From positions 1,550,001 to 1,614,000 of the forward strand of contig CANTUZ010000005.1 in NCBI GenBank assembly GCA_947846985.1: DNA of 64,000 nucleotides, in the 5' to 3' direction. Each line of letters opens with the position of its first letter. Within the stretch, counting starts at the first letter, position 1. This document shows positions 15,464 through 28,972 of this stretch, piece after piece. Both the position numbers and the translations under genes were made by a program. Under the pieces are notes generated by a model. It did not search any database. It saw only the letters and a list, made by a program, of their open reading frames with translations, and was not told where the DNA came from. Source of the DNA: Fratercula arctica. Taxonomy: Eukaryota > Chordata > Aves > Charadriiformes > Alcidae.

Positions 15464-18400
15464 TCACTCCTCACCCTCCAGCTTGAGGCTGACGCTGCGG
15501 GGCTTGGCCCGGGGCAACCCGGGGGGTGCGGATGGAGGCCCCCCATCCCGCTCCACCTGGCTGGAGCCCCGCGACCGCAGGAGCTGGCTCTGCTTGCGTA
15601 GGAAGTCGACGGGCGCCGGGCAGCCGTAGGTGCCTTTGACCAGCACAGGCCGCGGGGGTCCCTTGGGGGAGTGGGCCAGGGCTGCCGCCTCCAGCTGAGC
15701 CAGGTGGGCTACATAGCCCTCGGAGAGGAACTGCGGGACCCACAGACAGCTTGAGCAGGTGGCCCTAGCCATCATGTGCTCCCGCCACCTCAGTGGGGTC
15801 AGCAATTGTCCCCTGCAGCCCCAGCCTGTCCCCAGGTCTGCCACCATACCTGGCACTGGTTGGAGAACTTCTTGACAGCCCGGCCCACGATGTAGATGTG
15901 CGCCGGCGCGAGCCCCAGCGAGCTGTAGACCGAGACGTCCTTGGTGGAGCCATAGCCAGCGACGATGGTGATCTCTGCCTGCCCACGGAGAGGAGCATCA
16001 GGGCAGGGAGCGACCCCTCCCACAGGAACAGCCACCCCCAGGGGACTGGGACACCCTTGTTTTATGAGGGACGGTTGCAATGCCCATGGGCTGGGAGCTG
16101 CCCCTCTGTGCCCTGAGCAAGGTCGTAGAATCACAGAATGGTTTGGGTTGGAAGGGACCTTAAAGCCCACCCAGTGCCACCCCCTGCCCTGGGCAGGGAC
16201 ACCTCCCACCAGCCCAGGTTGCTCCAAGCCCCGTCCAACCTGGCCTTGAACCCCTCCAGGGATGGGGCAGCCACAGCTTCTCTGGGCAACCTGGGCCAGG
16301 GGCTCACCCCCCTCACAGCCAAGAATTCCTTCCTCAGATCTCATCTCAGTCTCCCCTCTGTCAGTGGAAAACCCTTCCCCCTCGTCCCATGGCTCCCCTC
16401 CCTGATCCAGAGTCCCTCCCCAGCTTTCCTGGAGCCCCTTGAGGGACTGGAAGGGGCTGGAAGGTCTCCCCGGAGCCTTCTCTTCTCCAGGCTGAACCCC
16501 CCCAGCTCTCTCAGCCTGTCCCCACAGCAGAGGGGCTCCAGCCCTCCCAGCATCTCCGGGGCCTCCTCTGGCCCCACTCCAACAGGGTCCTGGGGCAGGG
16601 GGGCGGTGCCGGCTCTGCCATTGCAGCATGGTCTAACTCCGAGCATCTCCACCTGCAGCTCCACTGACCCCCAGGACTGAGGGGCACAGGTTGGGGCACA
16701 GCCCACGCTACCCCTCCAACACCACCACCACCATGTCCCCGTCCCCACCTCAGTGCGCAGGCTCTGGAGGAAGGCGGCTTTCTGACGCAGGGGGTCATGG
16801 GTGAGCCCGTCGCAGAAGGAGACAGCACCGTGGGGGAAGTTGTGCTGGGAGAGCCAGGCCACCACGCGGTGCTTCTGCATGTCGGGGCGTCCCGTCACGT
16901 AGATGATCATGTAGCCCGAGTCCTGCCAGTGCCTAGAAGGGGACACATATTGGTGTCTGTTTAACTACTCCACCTTGTGGAGCCTGTGCGAGGACAGTAC
17001 TGCTGGCAGGAGGCCACCGAGCATCTCCCAGCACATCACACGTGGGTGCTACCTCCAAAACCTTCCTCCCCACAGGGGTTTTAGCAAGGCTGAATACACA
17101 GCAGAGCCGTGGGGTATCACAGCAGGTTTCGGGACCAGAACTGGGAGCAGCCTTTCTGCTGTGAAAAGCCTCTGGGTGATGGGAGATGCCCTAGCTCCTC
17201 CCTGGGAGGGAAGCCTGCTCTGATGCCCCCACTACCCCAATCAGGTTGTCACCGCATTACAAAAGGAGGGGCAGGTTGTCCCCACCATGAGAAGGGTACC
17301 TACCGTACGACATCGACAGCCCCCGCCCGCACTTTGGGGTCACTGCCCATGATGGAGACGCTGGCGGTGAAGGAGCCGTCGATGCTGAACACGACCGACT
17401 CGGTGCCCCGGGCCACCACCGTCAGGTACGCCTCGGCGTAGCTGTGGTCCCCCCTGGGATGGGAGAGCAGGGAGGCTCAGCACTGGCTCTGCTGCAGAGG
17501 GGGCCAGTGGACCTCTGCCAAAAGGGCTGGAGGAGGAACCGAGGTGGCATCGCACACCTGCAGCTCACCTGACCACCATGCGCACGGGGTAGATGCCAAT
17601 GGCCAGAGCCTTGTCTGGAGGGATGGTGAAGGTCAGGCGCCCGCTGCCACTTGTCACCTCGGTGCCATAGTACAGCCACTTCCCTGACAGCGGCTGCGTC
17701 ATGATGTAGATGTCCACCTAGGAGAGGGAAAAGGGCTGAGCATGGACCGAAACTCCAGATCCTGCCATGTCCCCAACCTACAAGTCCTTACGACCCTCTC
17801 CCCCCATCCCACAAGGTCCCATGGGCTCCTGTTCACCACATCCCTTCTTCTGCCATGGAAGACACCAGCCTCATGCCCCTTCCTGGGCATCCCTGCCCTG
17901 TTTGATGGGGTCCTGGTGGCACCCATGAGCCCAGCCATACCTTCTCCCCAGTCAGCGTCACCACATCCAGGGGTCCATACATGAAGCGCCCACTGAGGAC
18001 CTGCGCTTTACCCTCACACACGATCACATCACAGACCCGGTGGTTGGCCGTCACGTTCTGCGGGGACATGAGACGCTCAGCAGCCTGCGCTGGGGCAGCA
18101 GGTGGCCCCTGAGGGAGCCCCCAGGGGAGCACACGGGCCCCACCAGGCTGCAGGACCACCCCGGCATCCTCCTGGCAGATGGGATCAAACCCTCCCAGCT
18201 GCATCATCCCACAGCCAGGGGTCTGCCTGGGCACTCGGGGACAGCCAGAGCTCAGTGCTGCCCCGGCAAAGGGTTGGGCTCCCGATGGCCACAGGGCACA
18301 TACCCGAATCTTCACTTGGGTGCGCTTGCGCTGCCACTTCTCCCGGGGGATAGCGGGACTGTAGATAGAGCTCTCCTCACTCTCTGCCGGCTGTGGCCCC

Positions 18401-21400
18401 TCTTTCTCCATCACCTACCGAGCAGCATGGCCCCAGCTCAGCCTCCACCAGCCCCAGCAAGCCGTGCCGCCCGCCCCGCCATGCCCGCCATACCTGGCGC
18501 AGGATGAAGGCCACCACATCGGAGGACTCCCAGTAGCTGGCGTGGAAGAGGTGAGGCAGGGTGATGGTGGGGAAGGCGGTGAGGGCGTCGGGGCAGTACA
18601 GTGAGTAGTCGATGCGCTTTGGGCCCCACCAGCGCTCCAGAACTGTGGGGAAAGCTGGAATGAATCTGTCCCTGGACCTCATCCCAAGGTGCCGACATGG
18701 GATGGGATGGGCAGGGATGGCACAGGCAGGGAGGGCACTCACTCTTGACGACTTCGTTGGTGCTGGCGGGAGTGGTGGCCTCCCCCAGCTCATTGCCCCT
18801 CCAGAAGCCCCCAAAGCTGCCAGTGGGGGTGGGAGGGGCGGCCATGTCCACCTCGGGCAGGAACAGGGCAGAGTGCATCTGCAGGGCCTCCGCTGCAGAG
18901 AGAGACGAGTGAGGCCACCCAGACCCCCCTGGGGACACCAACCACCCCGGAACCCCTCCTCCAGCAGAGCCCCAAAGGGGTGGGCAGGGCTTGCACACCA
19001 CTTTCCCCCCACCCCATCTGGGTTCCTGCAGTGCTGTGGGTGCTGTGGGTACACCGGCACGATGTTGGAGCCCCCAGCACACCCCAGGGCTGCTCGGGAC
19101 CAGTCCGGTGCGGGGGCCACTCACCCAGCAGGGAGGAGGTGCCATCACCCAGGGGGTACTTCTGGTAGCGGGGCACGCTGAGCGGCGGGACGGCGTGGAA
19201 GGCCTTGGCCAAGAGGGGCTCCAGGCGAGAGGCGCAGGGGTCGGCAGCATGGAAGAGGTTGTAGATTTGCTCGCAGGCGGGACGCAGCTGGGCCACTGGG
19301 GCAGAGAGGGGGGGTCAGGGCTGCCCAGCCTGCGTGGCGAGGAGGCCAGTGGGGACAGGGACAGGGCACGAGGGCTGGCGGGCACAGGGCAGAGCAGCCA
19401 GGAGCTCGGAACCCAGCAGGGAGAAAGCAGAACCCAGTGAGAGGAAAGTCTGGCGAGGCAAACCCAGGACACAGGTGACAGACAAGGGACAAGCTGGGGC
19501 TGGCACAGAGCGGGGAAGGGGACACCTGGGGAGAGACCAACGTCAACACCCACACAGCCAGGGCTGGGTGTGCAAGGGGCTCAAACACAAGTGGGGCTCT
19601 TTGGGGAGGGGTCGGGGGCTGGCACCGCGGCTGGCGGGGGTCCTCACCATCCAGAGCGGGCATGACGGTCTTGCGCAGCGCGAGCACCAGCCCCAGCGGG
19701 GAGCCAAAGAGGAAGAAGCCGGATACCTTAAAGTCGAGGCGGGTGCCAGTGCCCTCTGCCCCATCCAGCGCCGCGGTGCTGCTCCGCGGTGCCTCTGCCT
19801 CCAGCGGGGCCTCGCTGGCCTGCGGGCTGGGACAGCGGGGCCGGTGGGCATGGGGAGGGGTGGTGCCATCCCGCTCCCACCAGCCTGGGGGCAAAGCTGT
19901 GCCCAGCATGGCCCCGTTAGCCCAGAGGAGCTGCTGGAAGCAGGGGAGCTCCAGCAAAACATCCCCGAGGCAGGCTGCCCCCATGCAATGCTCCTTCCCA
20001 GGCTGGCGCAGACGAGAAATTCGCCCTTTTCCATAAAGCACAAAATTAGTTGGGAGATCAGCCGGGCTCCCGTGGGGACGTGCTGCCAACCATCCCCCTT
20101 GCTCTCACCTGCACGAGGAGCTGTGATGGTGGCTGTCCCCCTGCTCCCGGCAGGGTGGCTGTGCCCCTGGCTCGGGGCTCGCCTGGCCTGACCCCGTTGC
20201 TCCGTCCGCCCCGTCGGCCAGTGGGTCCCTGCTGCCGCACAGCTCGGGGGAGATGGGCTCCGTGCTCTGCGGCGGGAGAGGCGGCGAGCGCCCAGCCCCT
20301 GCTTAGCCACCAACGGCACCCCCTGCCCACCCTGCACCCCAGCACCCAGGGGTGCAAACCCCCTTCCCCACCCTCCCTGACCCGTGGCAGGGTGGCGGCA
20401 CTCACCAGGCTGCCGCGGCGGCTGCTGCTGCGGCTGCCCCCCGAGCCCGCCCGGCTCTGGCAGAGCGCGTCGAAGCCCAGGATGCCGCCCACGCAGTCCC
20501 CCAGTAGCACCACCTGTGGAGAGCATGCACCCGTGCCGAGGGCAAAGAAGGATGAAGCCCCCAAGTCCTCTGCACAGAGGGAACGTGGTCCTCAACAGAG
20601 CCAAGCCCCAGCTGGAGCCCAAAGCAGAGCTTTCCCCAAATCCCCTCTCACCTGGCCGCAGAAGCCAGTCCCCTCCCCGGAGTGCAGGAAGGCGCTGTAT
20701 GCCTGGTTGGCACGAGCGATGACGGCACCCACGGCGTGCTGGTAGCTCACTGAGGAGGTGGCCAGCAGCGGGAGGGCTGCCAGTGGGATGTGGTCCTGGC
20801 TGCTGGACAGGCTGTCTCTGTCATGGCTGTAGGGACTGAGCCTGAGAAGGACACGGAGGGAAGGATGAATGGGGCTGCCCCAATGTCCCCATCCCTCCAC
20901 ACGACACTTGCTTACCCCGGGATGCTGCATCAGGAGTTATCCCCTTTCCATCCCATCCCATCCCATTCCATCCCCTCGATGCCACACTGGGAGAAGGGAA
21001 GTCCCCTCCGAGGCCACCACCTCCCCGGTCCCCTCCTGCAGCCCTGGGGTGGATTTCCAGGGGGACAGCCCCCTCCTTGCCCCATGGCACAGCACACGGT
21101 GCTGCCACCCGTACTTGGAGACGAGGGCGTAGGCAGCGGCACAGATGGGAGGGCAGGGCACCAGGCGCAGTGCCACATGCCCCAGAGCCTCCGGGAAGTG
21201 GACGCGGGTGACGGCATCGAAGGTGGCCACCAGCGTCTGCACGTCCGCCTGCTTGGAGCCTGGCTCGCCCGCTCCCTGGTCCAGGATGTTGCCGCTGTGG
21301 AGGATGAGGAAGAGGGCGTGGATCCGGCACGCCTGTGCCGTGCTCTCCGCTGAGCCACCCTATGGGAAGGAGAGCACTGCCATCGGCACCCATGCTGGGG

Positions 21401-24400
21401 AAGACAGCCGGGGAGCATGGCCCCAGGGCGGGGGCAAGCGGGGCACACACCTCAGCGAAGCTGGATGCCCCCAGTCCTTCGCCATCCACCTTGGCAGCGC
21501 TGGCTCCCTCCCCTGCAAGCACATAGCCCCGGTGAGCCCAGCTGGGGTGTCCAGATGGGGGTCAGCACCCTCCCAGGATGCCCACACCAGGGTTTGGGGC
21601 CGGACCCCCCCGCCACTCACCCAGCGCCTCGTCCAGCTCCGCCGGCCGCTCCAGCGTGTCCAAGAAGTCATTGGAGCTCCACTTCGTCATCTCCTTTGCA
21701 AAGACCTCATCGCTGTCGGACAGGTCCTCTGCGGTGGCAGGGAGGGGGTGGTGGGTGGGGAGCCCACAAGGGCCCCCCCACTGGGCACCCCAAGCTGGTG
21801 CCTGGTCCCTGCTACCAAAACGCTGAGCCATGGGGCTGCCCCACCGTACCGTGGGCATCGAAAAACTCCTCTTCGGAGCTGTTCTCAGAGTCGCGAGCGA
21901 TGTTCTGCATCCGCCACTCGGACAGGCTCTGAGGAGACACCCCCCCTGCCACCGGCATAGGGTCAGCACCCACAGCCCCCCCGCAGAAAGACCCCGCTCT
22001 TGCCCCACAGCTTCCCCCTGCTCTTGCACCCAAAGCCATCCCAGGAGACCCAGGGCCACACCAGGGCAGCCAGAGACCCCCTGGGAGACCCAGGCCAGGG
22101 AAGAGAGGGTCCCCTGGCACATCTCCTATGGAGAACAGCAGCAGCCGGCGGGGTTAGGGGTCCCCATGGGGGTCCCCCTCCCACCCAGGCAGGACCTGGT
22201 CTCTCACCTCCATGCTGGGAAGAGTAGGAAGACCGGGAAGAGGTGGACCACTGCTTGGCAAAGGTATCGTCAGGAGAGGCGTCCGACGACCCTTGCACTT
22301 CAGCCCCTTCTTGCCCACTGGCCCCCCCTGGCTCCGGCCGCCCCTCGAGGCTGGGCCCGGCAGTGGGGGGCTCCTCGGCCTCGCCGCACTTGGCCATCTT
22401 CTGCGCCAGCATCCGCGCCGTCTCCTCCTCCAGCTGCCGGATGTCCTCCATTGTCAGGTCCGTCCACTCGTCCTGCCAGCACCAAGCCTGGCGGTGGGCG
22501 CGCAGCATCACCTTCCGCAAACCTGCGACGGGGATGGGGTTGGGGAGGGGGAGCGAGCCCAGCATGGCCTCGGGGCTCCCCAAACCTGGCCCCCCAAGCA
22601 GTGCTGAGGTGCTGGCGATCGAGTGCTCCCCGCTGCTGGCCCGCACTCACCCACGTCGTGGATGAACTGCTCGATTTTGGACTGCATCCCCCAGTAGCGA
22701 AACTCCACTTTGCAGAGCTTGTAGGCGCACATCAGGGGTCCGCTGGCCACCGCCTCCAGCCAGTCGTCCCCCAGCGGGCCCCGGCCCGTCTTGGCCGAGT
22801 GGTAGAGTTTGGGATCCTCCTCCGGCTTGTATTCCCCAGGGGAGATGGGGTCACGCACGATATCGATGGTGTCTGTGGGGAGAGCAGCGCTCGTCACCCC
22901 ATGGTGCTCAGCAAGGGGACGCGGGAAGGTGGGAGACCCCTTGGGCAGAAAAGGGGGGGAAAAACACACAAAAATCAGGGGGGCAGATTATTTCCACAAT
23001 GCCCAACAGCCAGTAGCAAACTCTCTTTATCCTGCGGTTGTAACATCAAAAGCACCCTTGGGTGCACCCAAAAACGTCCTGACCCTGCATGGGGGCCTGA
23101 TCCTGCACCCCGCGGAGCGGCGCAGCGCGGCTGCGAGAGGCACTAAGGGCGGCGGGGGGAGGCGCGGAGGCGGCGAGGCGTGCGAAGAGCCGGGGCTGAC
23201 ACACATACGCGCATTAGCCAGGAGATTTGGCAGCTGGGAGAGTGGCCCCGGCGACCCCGAGGGACGTGGGGGCTGGTGCCGAGGACAGCCAAATCCAGCA
23301 GCTTGGTGCAGCGATGAGCCTCGCCAGCTGCGCCCCCCCACAGACCCCAGGTTACCCCAAAAACAGGGCACAGAGCACAGCAAAACCGCCACACTACCCA
23401 GGAGGAGCCCCCGTCAAGCCGGGGGGGTTCAATGGCAACATCCCCCTCTCCCCAAACGGGGGTGGACTCCCCAAAACTGGAGGGGGGGCTCACCTCACAG
23501 ATGGCACCCAGGAAAAACATGATCCAACAGACCTCAGGGGGCCATTTGAGCCCAACCCTGCGCAAAGTCTCCTGCAGTTTGGCTGCTCTAGGCCAGTCCC
23601 TCCAGCCTGATCTTGGGGGGGGGGTCTTTGGGGGGTCCCAGGGCACCCCACTGACCCCCAGGACCTTCCTACAGAGCTGTCCCCGGTCAGACCCTCCCAC
23701 CCTGTCCCCAGGCTGTGCCAGACTCTGCATTTATTTGCCCACGTTGATGCCCCTGAGGTGCCCACTGGCTTCTTCCTCCAGCTCGGGCCAAAAAAAAGGG
23801 GGGAAAAAAAGATTTTTAAGACTCATAAAGCAAGGCAGAGTTGCAGCGCAGGAGCTCTGAAGCGAGGATTTTTCCTGTGGTGGGTAGCTGAAATTGGAAA
23901 GCGCTGCAACCCTTCCAAACCTCCCCAGCCTGCAAAACACACCACGGGGCTTCGAAATTGTGTGCAAATGCCAGCCCTTAAATCAGGGCCCAAGGGGCTA
24001 GCCGAGCAGCTCAGATGGCGGCACACCATGGTTGGCAGCGAGGAGCCGGGACAGGAGCTGCTGTCCCGGAGCAGCTCCTGGCAGCGTGACTCGCACAACG
24101 ACCGGTGGGTTTGTTTGCTTTTACCACCGCAAGAAAATTGGCAAGGGGGCCGTTATCCCTGCGGTTCACCCCAGCAGCCCAGACCACGTTACTCCGCTGC
24201 CCTTTGAAATGTGAGATTGGGTTTAAATCTGTCGGTGATACGGGACACCAGGGAGAGAACGATAGCTGGCAAAGAAAACCCCAGCAGGGTCTGTGTCAGG
24301 GCCAGTCCCGCACCGGCCCTGCTCCCCGTGGGACGCAGCAGCCACCCGAGACGCAGCGTGCCCTACAGAAAGCCCGTGGGACGCGAAATGAGGCAGGGCA

Positions 24401-27400
24401 GCAGGCAGCGGGCACAGGGCCGTGCCCTCCCTGCTGTCCGCTCGGCCCTGGTCGCTGCCCGGCAGTGGCAGGAGCAAAATTCGTCCCCCCTGGCCCAAGC
24501 CACCGGTATCCTGGCCGGACATCCCCGGTGCCGCAAGAACCAATGAGAGAAATAGGTCAGATGAATCATTTCCTCCGAGTGCCTATTTTAGGCCTCCATT
24601 TTAAGAGGCAGCGCGTCACGCTCTGCACTCCAGTGCCTAAAATGACCAGATCAACACTGCTGGGAAAGGGAAGCTGCATCGGCCGGGGCCAAACCCACCA
24701 GCGAGGGAGGAATCCCACCCCAGCCTTCCAGCTCTGCCCACTGGTCCCCTGGGAAGCTCCCCAGCCTGGACCCGGAGAGCAAAATGGAGCAAAGCCCTGG
24801 GGAGCAGGGGAAGCAGGACAGGGGATGGGAAAACGAGGACACACTGATCCAAAACACCCAGTGCGTGTTCTCACGTACACCCAGAGAGGGGCTGGGAAGA
24901 CAAAGCCGTGCCAGACCACATGGGACAGGAGCTGGGACGCGGGACAGGGACACGGAGAGGGGAGCAGGCTAGCACCAGGAAGGAGAGGACTGCAAACAAA
25001 TATACAAGCAAGGGAAGAAGGCGGAGGATGAAATTGCCCCCCAAAACATCTGGAACGGTGACTCTAATTTAGCAGAGCTGCCAAAGGAGCAGGCAGGGAG
25101 CTCAGGGCAGGCAGCTTAGGGCACAGGAACCTTCCCCGACAAGGTCACCCCATAGCTGTCCCCAAAATGCAAGGGAGAGCAAAGAGAGCAAAGCTCAGCA
25201 CGTTGCAGACAAACCCCTGCAGCCAGCAGGGAAGACGAGCCCCTCGGGCACCGCAGCACACCCACGCACCCAGCCCGGGGAGCCCTGCGTGGGAACCCCG
25301 GCAGGCATCGGGTCCTGCCCACCGCCCTGAGCCAGCCTCGCAGCGGCCGTACGCACCCAAAATCCTCTGCCTCTTCTCAGCCGCATTCAGGTTGAAGACG
25401 TTGGTCTGCTGGCCCGCGTCCGGCCGGTAGTACGTCTCGATCTCAATGGAGAACTTCTCCACGAAGGGGCAGGTGTACCTGGGGGACGCATGGGGACGGG
25501 GATGAGCCCGGTAGTACAGTCGGCCCCACAGCCCACCCCACATCCCCGCTGTCTCCCACCTGGTGCGGGTGTAAGGGTAGGCATTCCAGGATTCCTCCTC
25601 CACCTGCAGCGCAGCCTTGGGGAGCAGCGCCCGAAACCAGCTGGGGATGTGGGAGCCCACATGGTAGATCTTGTGTGTGTACTGGCCGCTGCCGCCGGGG
25701 CCGTCGCTGTAGGGCCGGTTGGCCAGGATCTCCACCCCGCTGCCCTCCCCGCTCGACTCCTCCCGGCTCTTCTTCTGCAGGGAGAGCCCCTGGGTGACCA
25801 CAGCCCCCCCCAGCACCCCCGAACCCTGAGACCCACGTGTCCCCGTATCCTGGCACCTCACAGGCCCCTGTACCCTCCCCGCAAGCCCCAGTCCCCATGT
25901 GGTGACACCCGCAGCCCCACACATGCTCCTGCGAGCCCCTGCTTGGCTCTGTGTCCTCAAACCCACCCAACATCAGTGACATGCTCCGCACCCTGCCCAT
26001 CCCTTGGGGTCAGCCCCACAGCCCCATGCTCAGCCCCACAGACCCCTGCACGCCACACGCTCAGGCCCACATCCCCCTGCACCCTCCAGGCTCTGTGCTC
26101 AGCCCCACAGCCCCCTGCACCTCCCAGCTCCATGCTCAGCCCCACAGCCCCCTGCACCCCTGAGGTCCATGCTCAGCCCCACGGACCCCTGCACTCCTCA
26201 GCTCCAGGCTCAGCCCCACACACCCCTGCACCCTGCAACGCTCAGCCTCACAGACCCCTGCACCCCCCCGGCTCCTCACACTCAGCCCCACAGACCCCTG
26301 CATCCCCTCAGGGTCCATGCTCAGCCCCCCAGACTCAGCCTGACAGACCCCTCTACCCCCCAATGCTCAGCCCCACACACCCCTGCACCCTCCAATGCTC
26401 AGCCCCACACACCCCTGCACTCCCTCAGGCTCCATGATCAGTCCCACAGCCCCTCACACCCCTATGCTCAGCCCTACAGCCCCCTACACCCCCTCAGGCC
26501 CTATGATGAGCCCCCCAGACTCAGCCCCACATCCCCCTGCATCCTCCAGGCTCTATGCTCAGCCCCACAGCCCCCCATGCTCAGCCCCAGAGCCCCCTGA
26601 ACCCCCTGCGCACCCAGACTCTGCTCAGCCCCACAGCCCCCCTCACCCCCTCAGGGTTCAGCCCCACAGCCCCCTGCACACCTACGCTCCATGCTCAGCC
26701 CCACAGACTCCTGCACCCCTCAATGCTCGACCCCACAGCCCCCTGTACCTCCTCAGGCTCCATGCTCAGCCTCACAGCCCCCTGCACCCTCCTGGCATTC
26801 AGCCCCACAGCCCCCTGCACCCCCCATGCTCAGCCCCACAGCCCACTGCACCCCACAGCCCCCTGCACTCCCAGGCTCCGTGCTCAGACCCACAGGCCCC
26901 TGCACCCCCAGGCTCCGTGCTCAGACCCACAGCCCCCTGCACCCCCAGGCTCCGTGCTCAGACCCACAGGCCCCTGCATCCCCCTGCCTCAGCCACACAG
27001 TCCCCTGCACCCCACAACTGCCTATGTTCAATCCCACAGCCCTCAGCACCCCCAGGCTCCGCACTCAGTCCCACAGACCCCTGCAGCCCTCAGGCTTCGT
27101 GCTCAGCCCCACAGCCCCTTGCACCCCCCATGCTCAGCCCCACAGGCCCCTGAACCCCACAGCCACCCATGCTCAGCCCCACAGCCCTCTGCACCCCCTC
27201 AGTGTCCATGCTCAGCCCCTCAGACTCATCCCCACAAGCCCCCCGCACCCCCCCCCCCAAGGCTCTACACTCAGCCCCACACCCCTCGGCTCCCCATGCT
27301 CAGCCCCCCGCCCCAGGGTCCACCTGGATCATGTAGAGCTGGGCCACCTGGTACTCCTCCAGGCTCATGGGCAGCAGGATATGGTACTCCTTGATGAGCA

Positions 27401-27401
27401 T
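15464..27401 (-). CDS. PITPNM1: PITPNM1 (Nir2), membrane-associated phosphatidylinositol transfer protein 1
   Basis: I read 23 coding exons. The first is 27324-27401 ([20 protein letters not shown]), followed by 25560-25775, 25357-25478, 22651-22872, 22207-22522, 21850-21955, 21621-21728, 21451-21512, 21115-21359, 20652-20835, 20406-20513, 20109-20265, 19648-19819, 19125-19295, 18743-18892, 18494-18642, 18304-18414, 17941-18057, 17569-17717, 17304-17453, 16749-16932 and 15850-15978. The last is 15464-15730 ([13 protein letters not shown]). Domains in order are the PITP lipid-transfer domain (first about 250 residues), an FFAT-type VAP-binding motif (EEEFFDAH), the DDHD domain ([30 protein letters not shown]) and the C-terminal LNS2 domain (VVFSIDGSF). 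The protein exchanges PI and phosphatidic acid at ER-plasma membrane contacts. Intron 1 holds a 1.3 kb minisatellite and intron 22 a CR1. The frame appears intact. Confidence 0.96.
16126..16590 (-). mobile_element. CR1 LINE 3' fragment in the last PITPNM1 intron
   Basis: The reverse complement ends in the CR1 tail (AACCCAAACCATTCTGTGAT) at 16126-16150. It extends about 460 bp into the ORF2 end and matches the piece at 638-1175 closely. It lies in the same orientation as PITPNM1, wholly inside the intron between 15979 and 16748. Confidence 0.9.
22873..25356. other. PITPNM1 intron 3, 2.5 kb, no gene inside
   Basis: This is the longest PITPNM1 intron. No transposon tail, RNA gene or second coding exon was recognised. 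A perfect MEF2-type motif, CTATTTTAG, lies at 24583-24591, flanked by a short AT-richer stretch that could be a conserved element. Confidence 0.4.
26010..27305. repeat. Minisatellite of about 37 bp period in PITPNM1 intron 1
   Basis: About 1.3 kb is built from variants of TGCTCAGCCCCACAGCCCCC followed by TGCACCCC and CAGGCTCC. Unit length is about 30-40 bp; a clean run at 26881-26990 has a 37 bp period. On the transcribed (minus) strand it is G-rich, and it starts only 20 bp inside the intron after the first coding exon. Long plus-strand open frames (250-350 codons) arise only because stop codons are rare in the unit. Confidence 0.95.
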
Positions 27402-28117
27402 GGCGGCGGGGGGCAGCGCCTGTGGCGGGGGTCGGGGGGTCGGCCCTCAGCCCGACCCGGCCCGGCCCGACCCGCTCCGCCGCCGCCGGGCCCTCCCCGC
27501 TCCCATGGCAACGCGCCCCCCGCCCGCTCGGCCCCGCCCGCCCGCCTTCGGCCCCGCTCGCCCGCCTTCGGCCCCGCTCGGCTCTTTCCGGCCGCGCTCG
27601 GCCCCTTTCGGCTCCCTTCGGCTCCTCTCGCCCCCGGCGCTCCCCCCCGCCCCCGCCCGCCCCGGCCCGGGCCCCGCCGAACCTGCGCCGCTCCCAAACC
27701 GGCCGTGACATCACAGCCCGTGCCCACGGGGACGGCCGTGACGTAGGGGGGGGTGGAGGGGGTGCGTGACGTCAGAGACGGGAAGGCCGGCGAGCGCCGC
27801 TGCACGGGCATCCCGTCTGTACCGGCCCCCCCCTTCCCCAGCCCGGCGACCGAACCCCCCTCGACCCTGAAAAAACGGCTTATTTATTAAAAAAAAGCCC
27901 TTTTTTAAGTATTAAATGAGGGGTTTTGCTCAGTCCCGCACCTCTCGGCGCAGGGCACGGCTCCAAAACATCCTCCCACGGGCGAAACCCTTCCCCGGTG
28001 CCCCCGCTATGGGCCGCAGCCCCCGGGGCACCCAGCCCCCCCCCCCCACCAGTGCTCCCCGTGTCCCCCCTGTCACCATCATCACCCACCGCCCGAGGCA
28101 GAGTCCCAGCCACGTCC
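27402..28117. promoter_or_regulatory. GC-rich PITPNM1 promoter region and short AT-rich spacer
   Basis: 27402-27830 is CpG- and CCCGCC-rich with no TATA box, directly upstream of the PITPNM1 start. It includes CCCATGGCAACGCG at 27502-27515, which resembles an RFX X-box half. 27865-27915 is AT-rich and contains AATAAA on the minus strand, a possible distal poly(A) site for CDK2AP2. No gene was seen. Confidence 0.45.
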
Positions 28118-28123
28118 TTTATT
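28118..28123 (-). terminator. CDK2AP2: Poly(A) signal of CDK2AP2
   Basis: AATAAA on the minus strand, about 170 bp downstream of the CDK2AP2 stop. Confidence 0.7.
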
Positions 28124-28290
28124 TATAAAAACACGCATTTATAAAGAGAGGGGAGAGCACGGAGAGGGGAAGGGGGGGCGGGGGCAGCACGGCGGCCCCC
28201 CCCCCCCCCCCCTCCCGCCGACACCGGGGGGTCCCCGGAGCAGGGTGTTGGGGGTTGGGGGGGGGAGGGGGTCCCGGTTGACAGCTGCCG

Positions 28291-28972
28291 TTACGTGCGG
28301 GCATTGCGCTCTGTCTCTGCCAGGCACTCCCTGACCAGCGCCCGGGCGTGGATGATGCCTGCGGGGAGAAGCAGAGGGGACACCCCACATCAGCCTGTGT
28401 CCCCCCACCCCGGTGTCCCAGTTTCGTCGTCCCCCCCCTCCTCCCCCGCCGCCCCTACCCCGCTTCAGCCGTTCCATGGCACTCTTGCTGCCAGCGTAGG
28501 TGGGCCGGATCTCCTTCCCCATCTCCTCGATGACCGAGAGCAGGTCGGTGTAGGTGCTCTGCGAGCCCGGTGCCCCGGGGGGCTTCATCGCCTGCGGGGA
28601 GGGGGACGCGGGGACGGACACACCGGAGGGGGTGAGGGCCGCCCCCCCCGCCGCTGTCCCCTCCGGCCCCGTCGCCTCCCCCCCGGCCTCACCTGCACGT
28701 AGCCCATGGACGGCGGCCCGAAGTCATTGAAGAGTGGCCGGAACGGGGCAGCGGCACCGGGGACGGAGCCGGAGGGCGACGGGACACTCGTGGCTGCGGG
28801 AAACGGAGGGTGACCGGCTGCTCCCCCACCGCCCCGCCGTCCCTTCCCCGATACCCCCACCCCCTTCCTCCCTTCCCCCGTGATTACCGGGGGGTGCGGG
28901 CCCCGGTGGGGCCGGGCTGGCGCTGGCGGCTCCGGGGGTAGCGGGGGCGGGAGCGATGGGCTTGTAGGACAT
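28291..28972 (-). CDS. CDK2AP2: CDK2AP2, CDK2-associated protein 2 (DOC-1R)
   Basis: Four exons, 28888-28972, 28693-28793, 28459-28591 and 28291-28358, encode about 128 residues; the human protein has 126. The N-terminus [14 protein letters not shown] is Pro/Ala-rich and disordered. The C-terminal half is the conserved CDK2AP domain ([18 protein letters not shown], then [17 protein letters not shown]) ending ETERNART, which forms the helical dimer. The family binds CDK2 and is a subunit of the NuRD chromatin complex. The head-to-tail order PITPNM1, CDK2AP2, CABP2 is the human order. The frame is intact. Confidence 0.96.

Noticed and set aside
26004..27746. Plus-strand open frames of 200-350 codons
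   Set aside because: They are translations of the PITPNM1 intron 1 minisatellite and promoter, rich in Pro/Ser/His by composition, with no splice or homology support.
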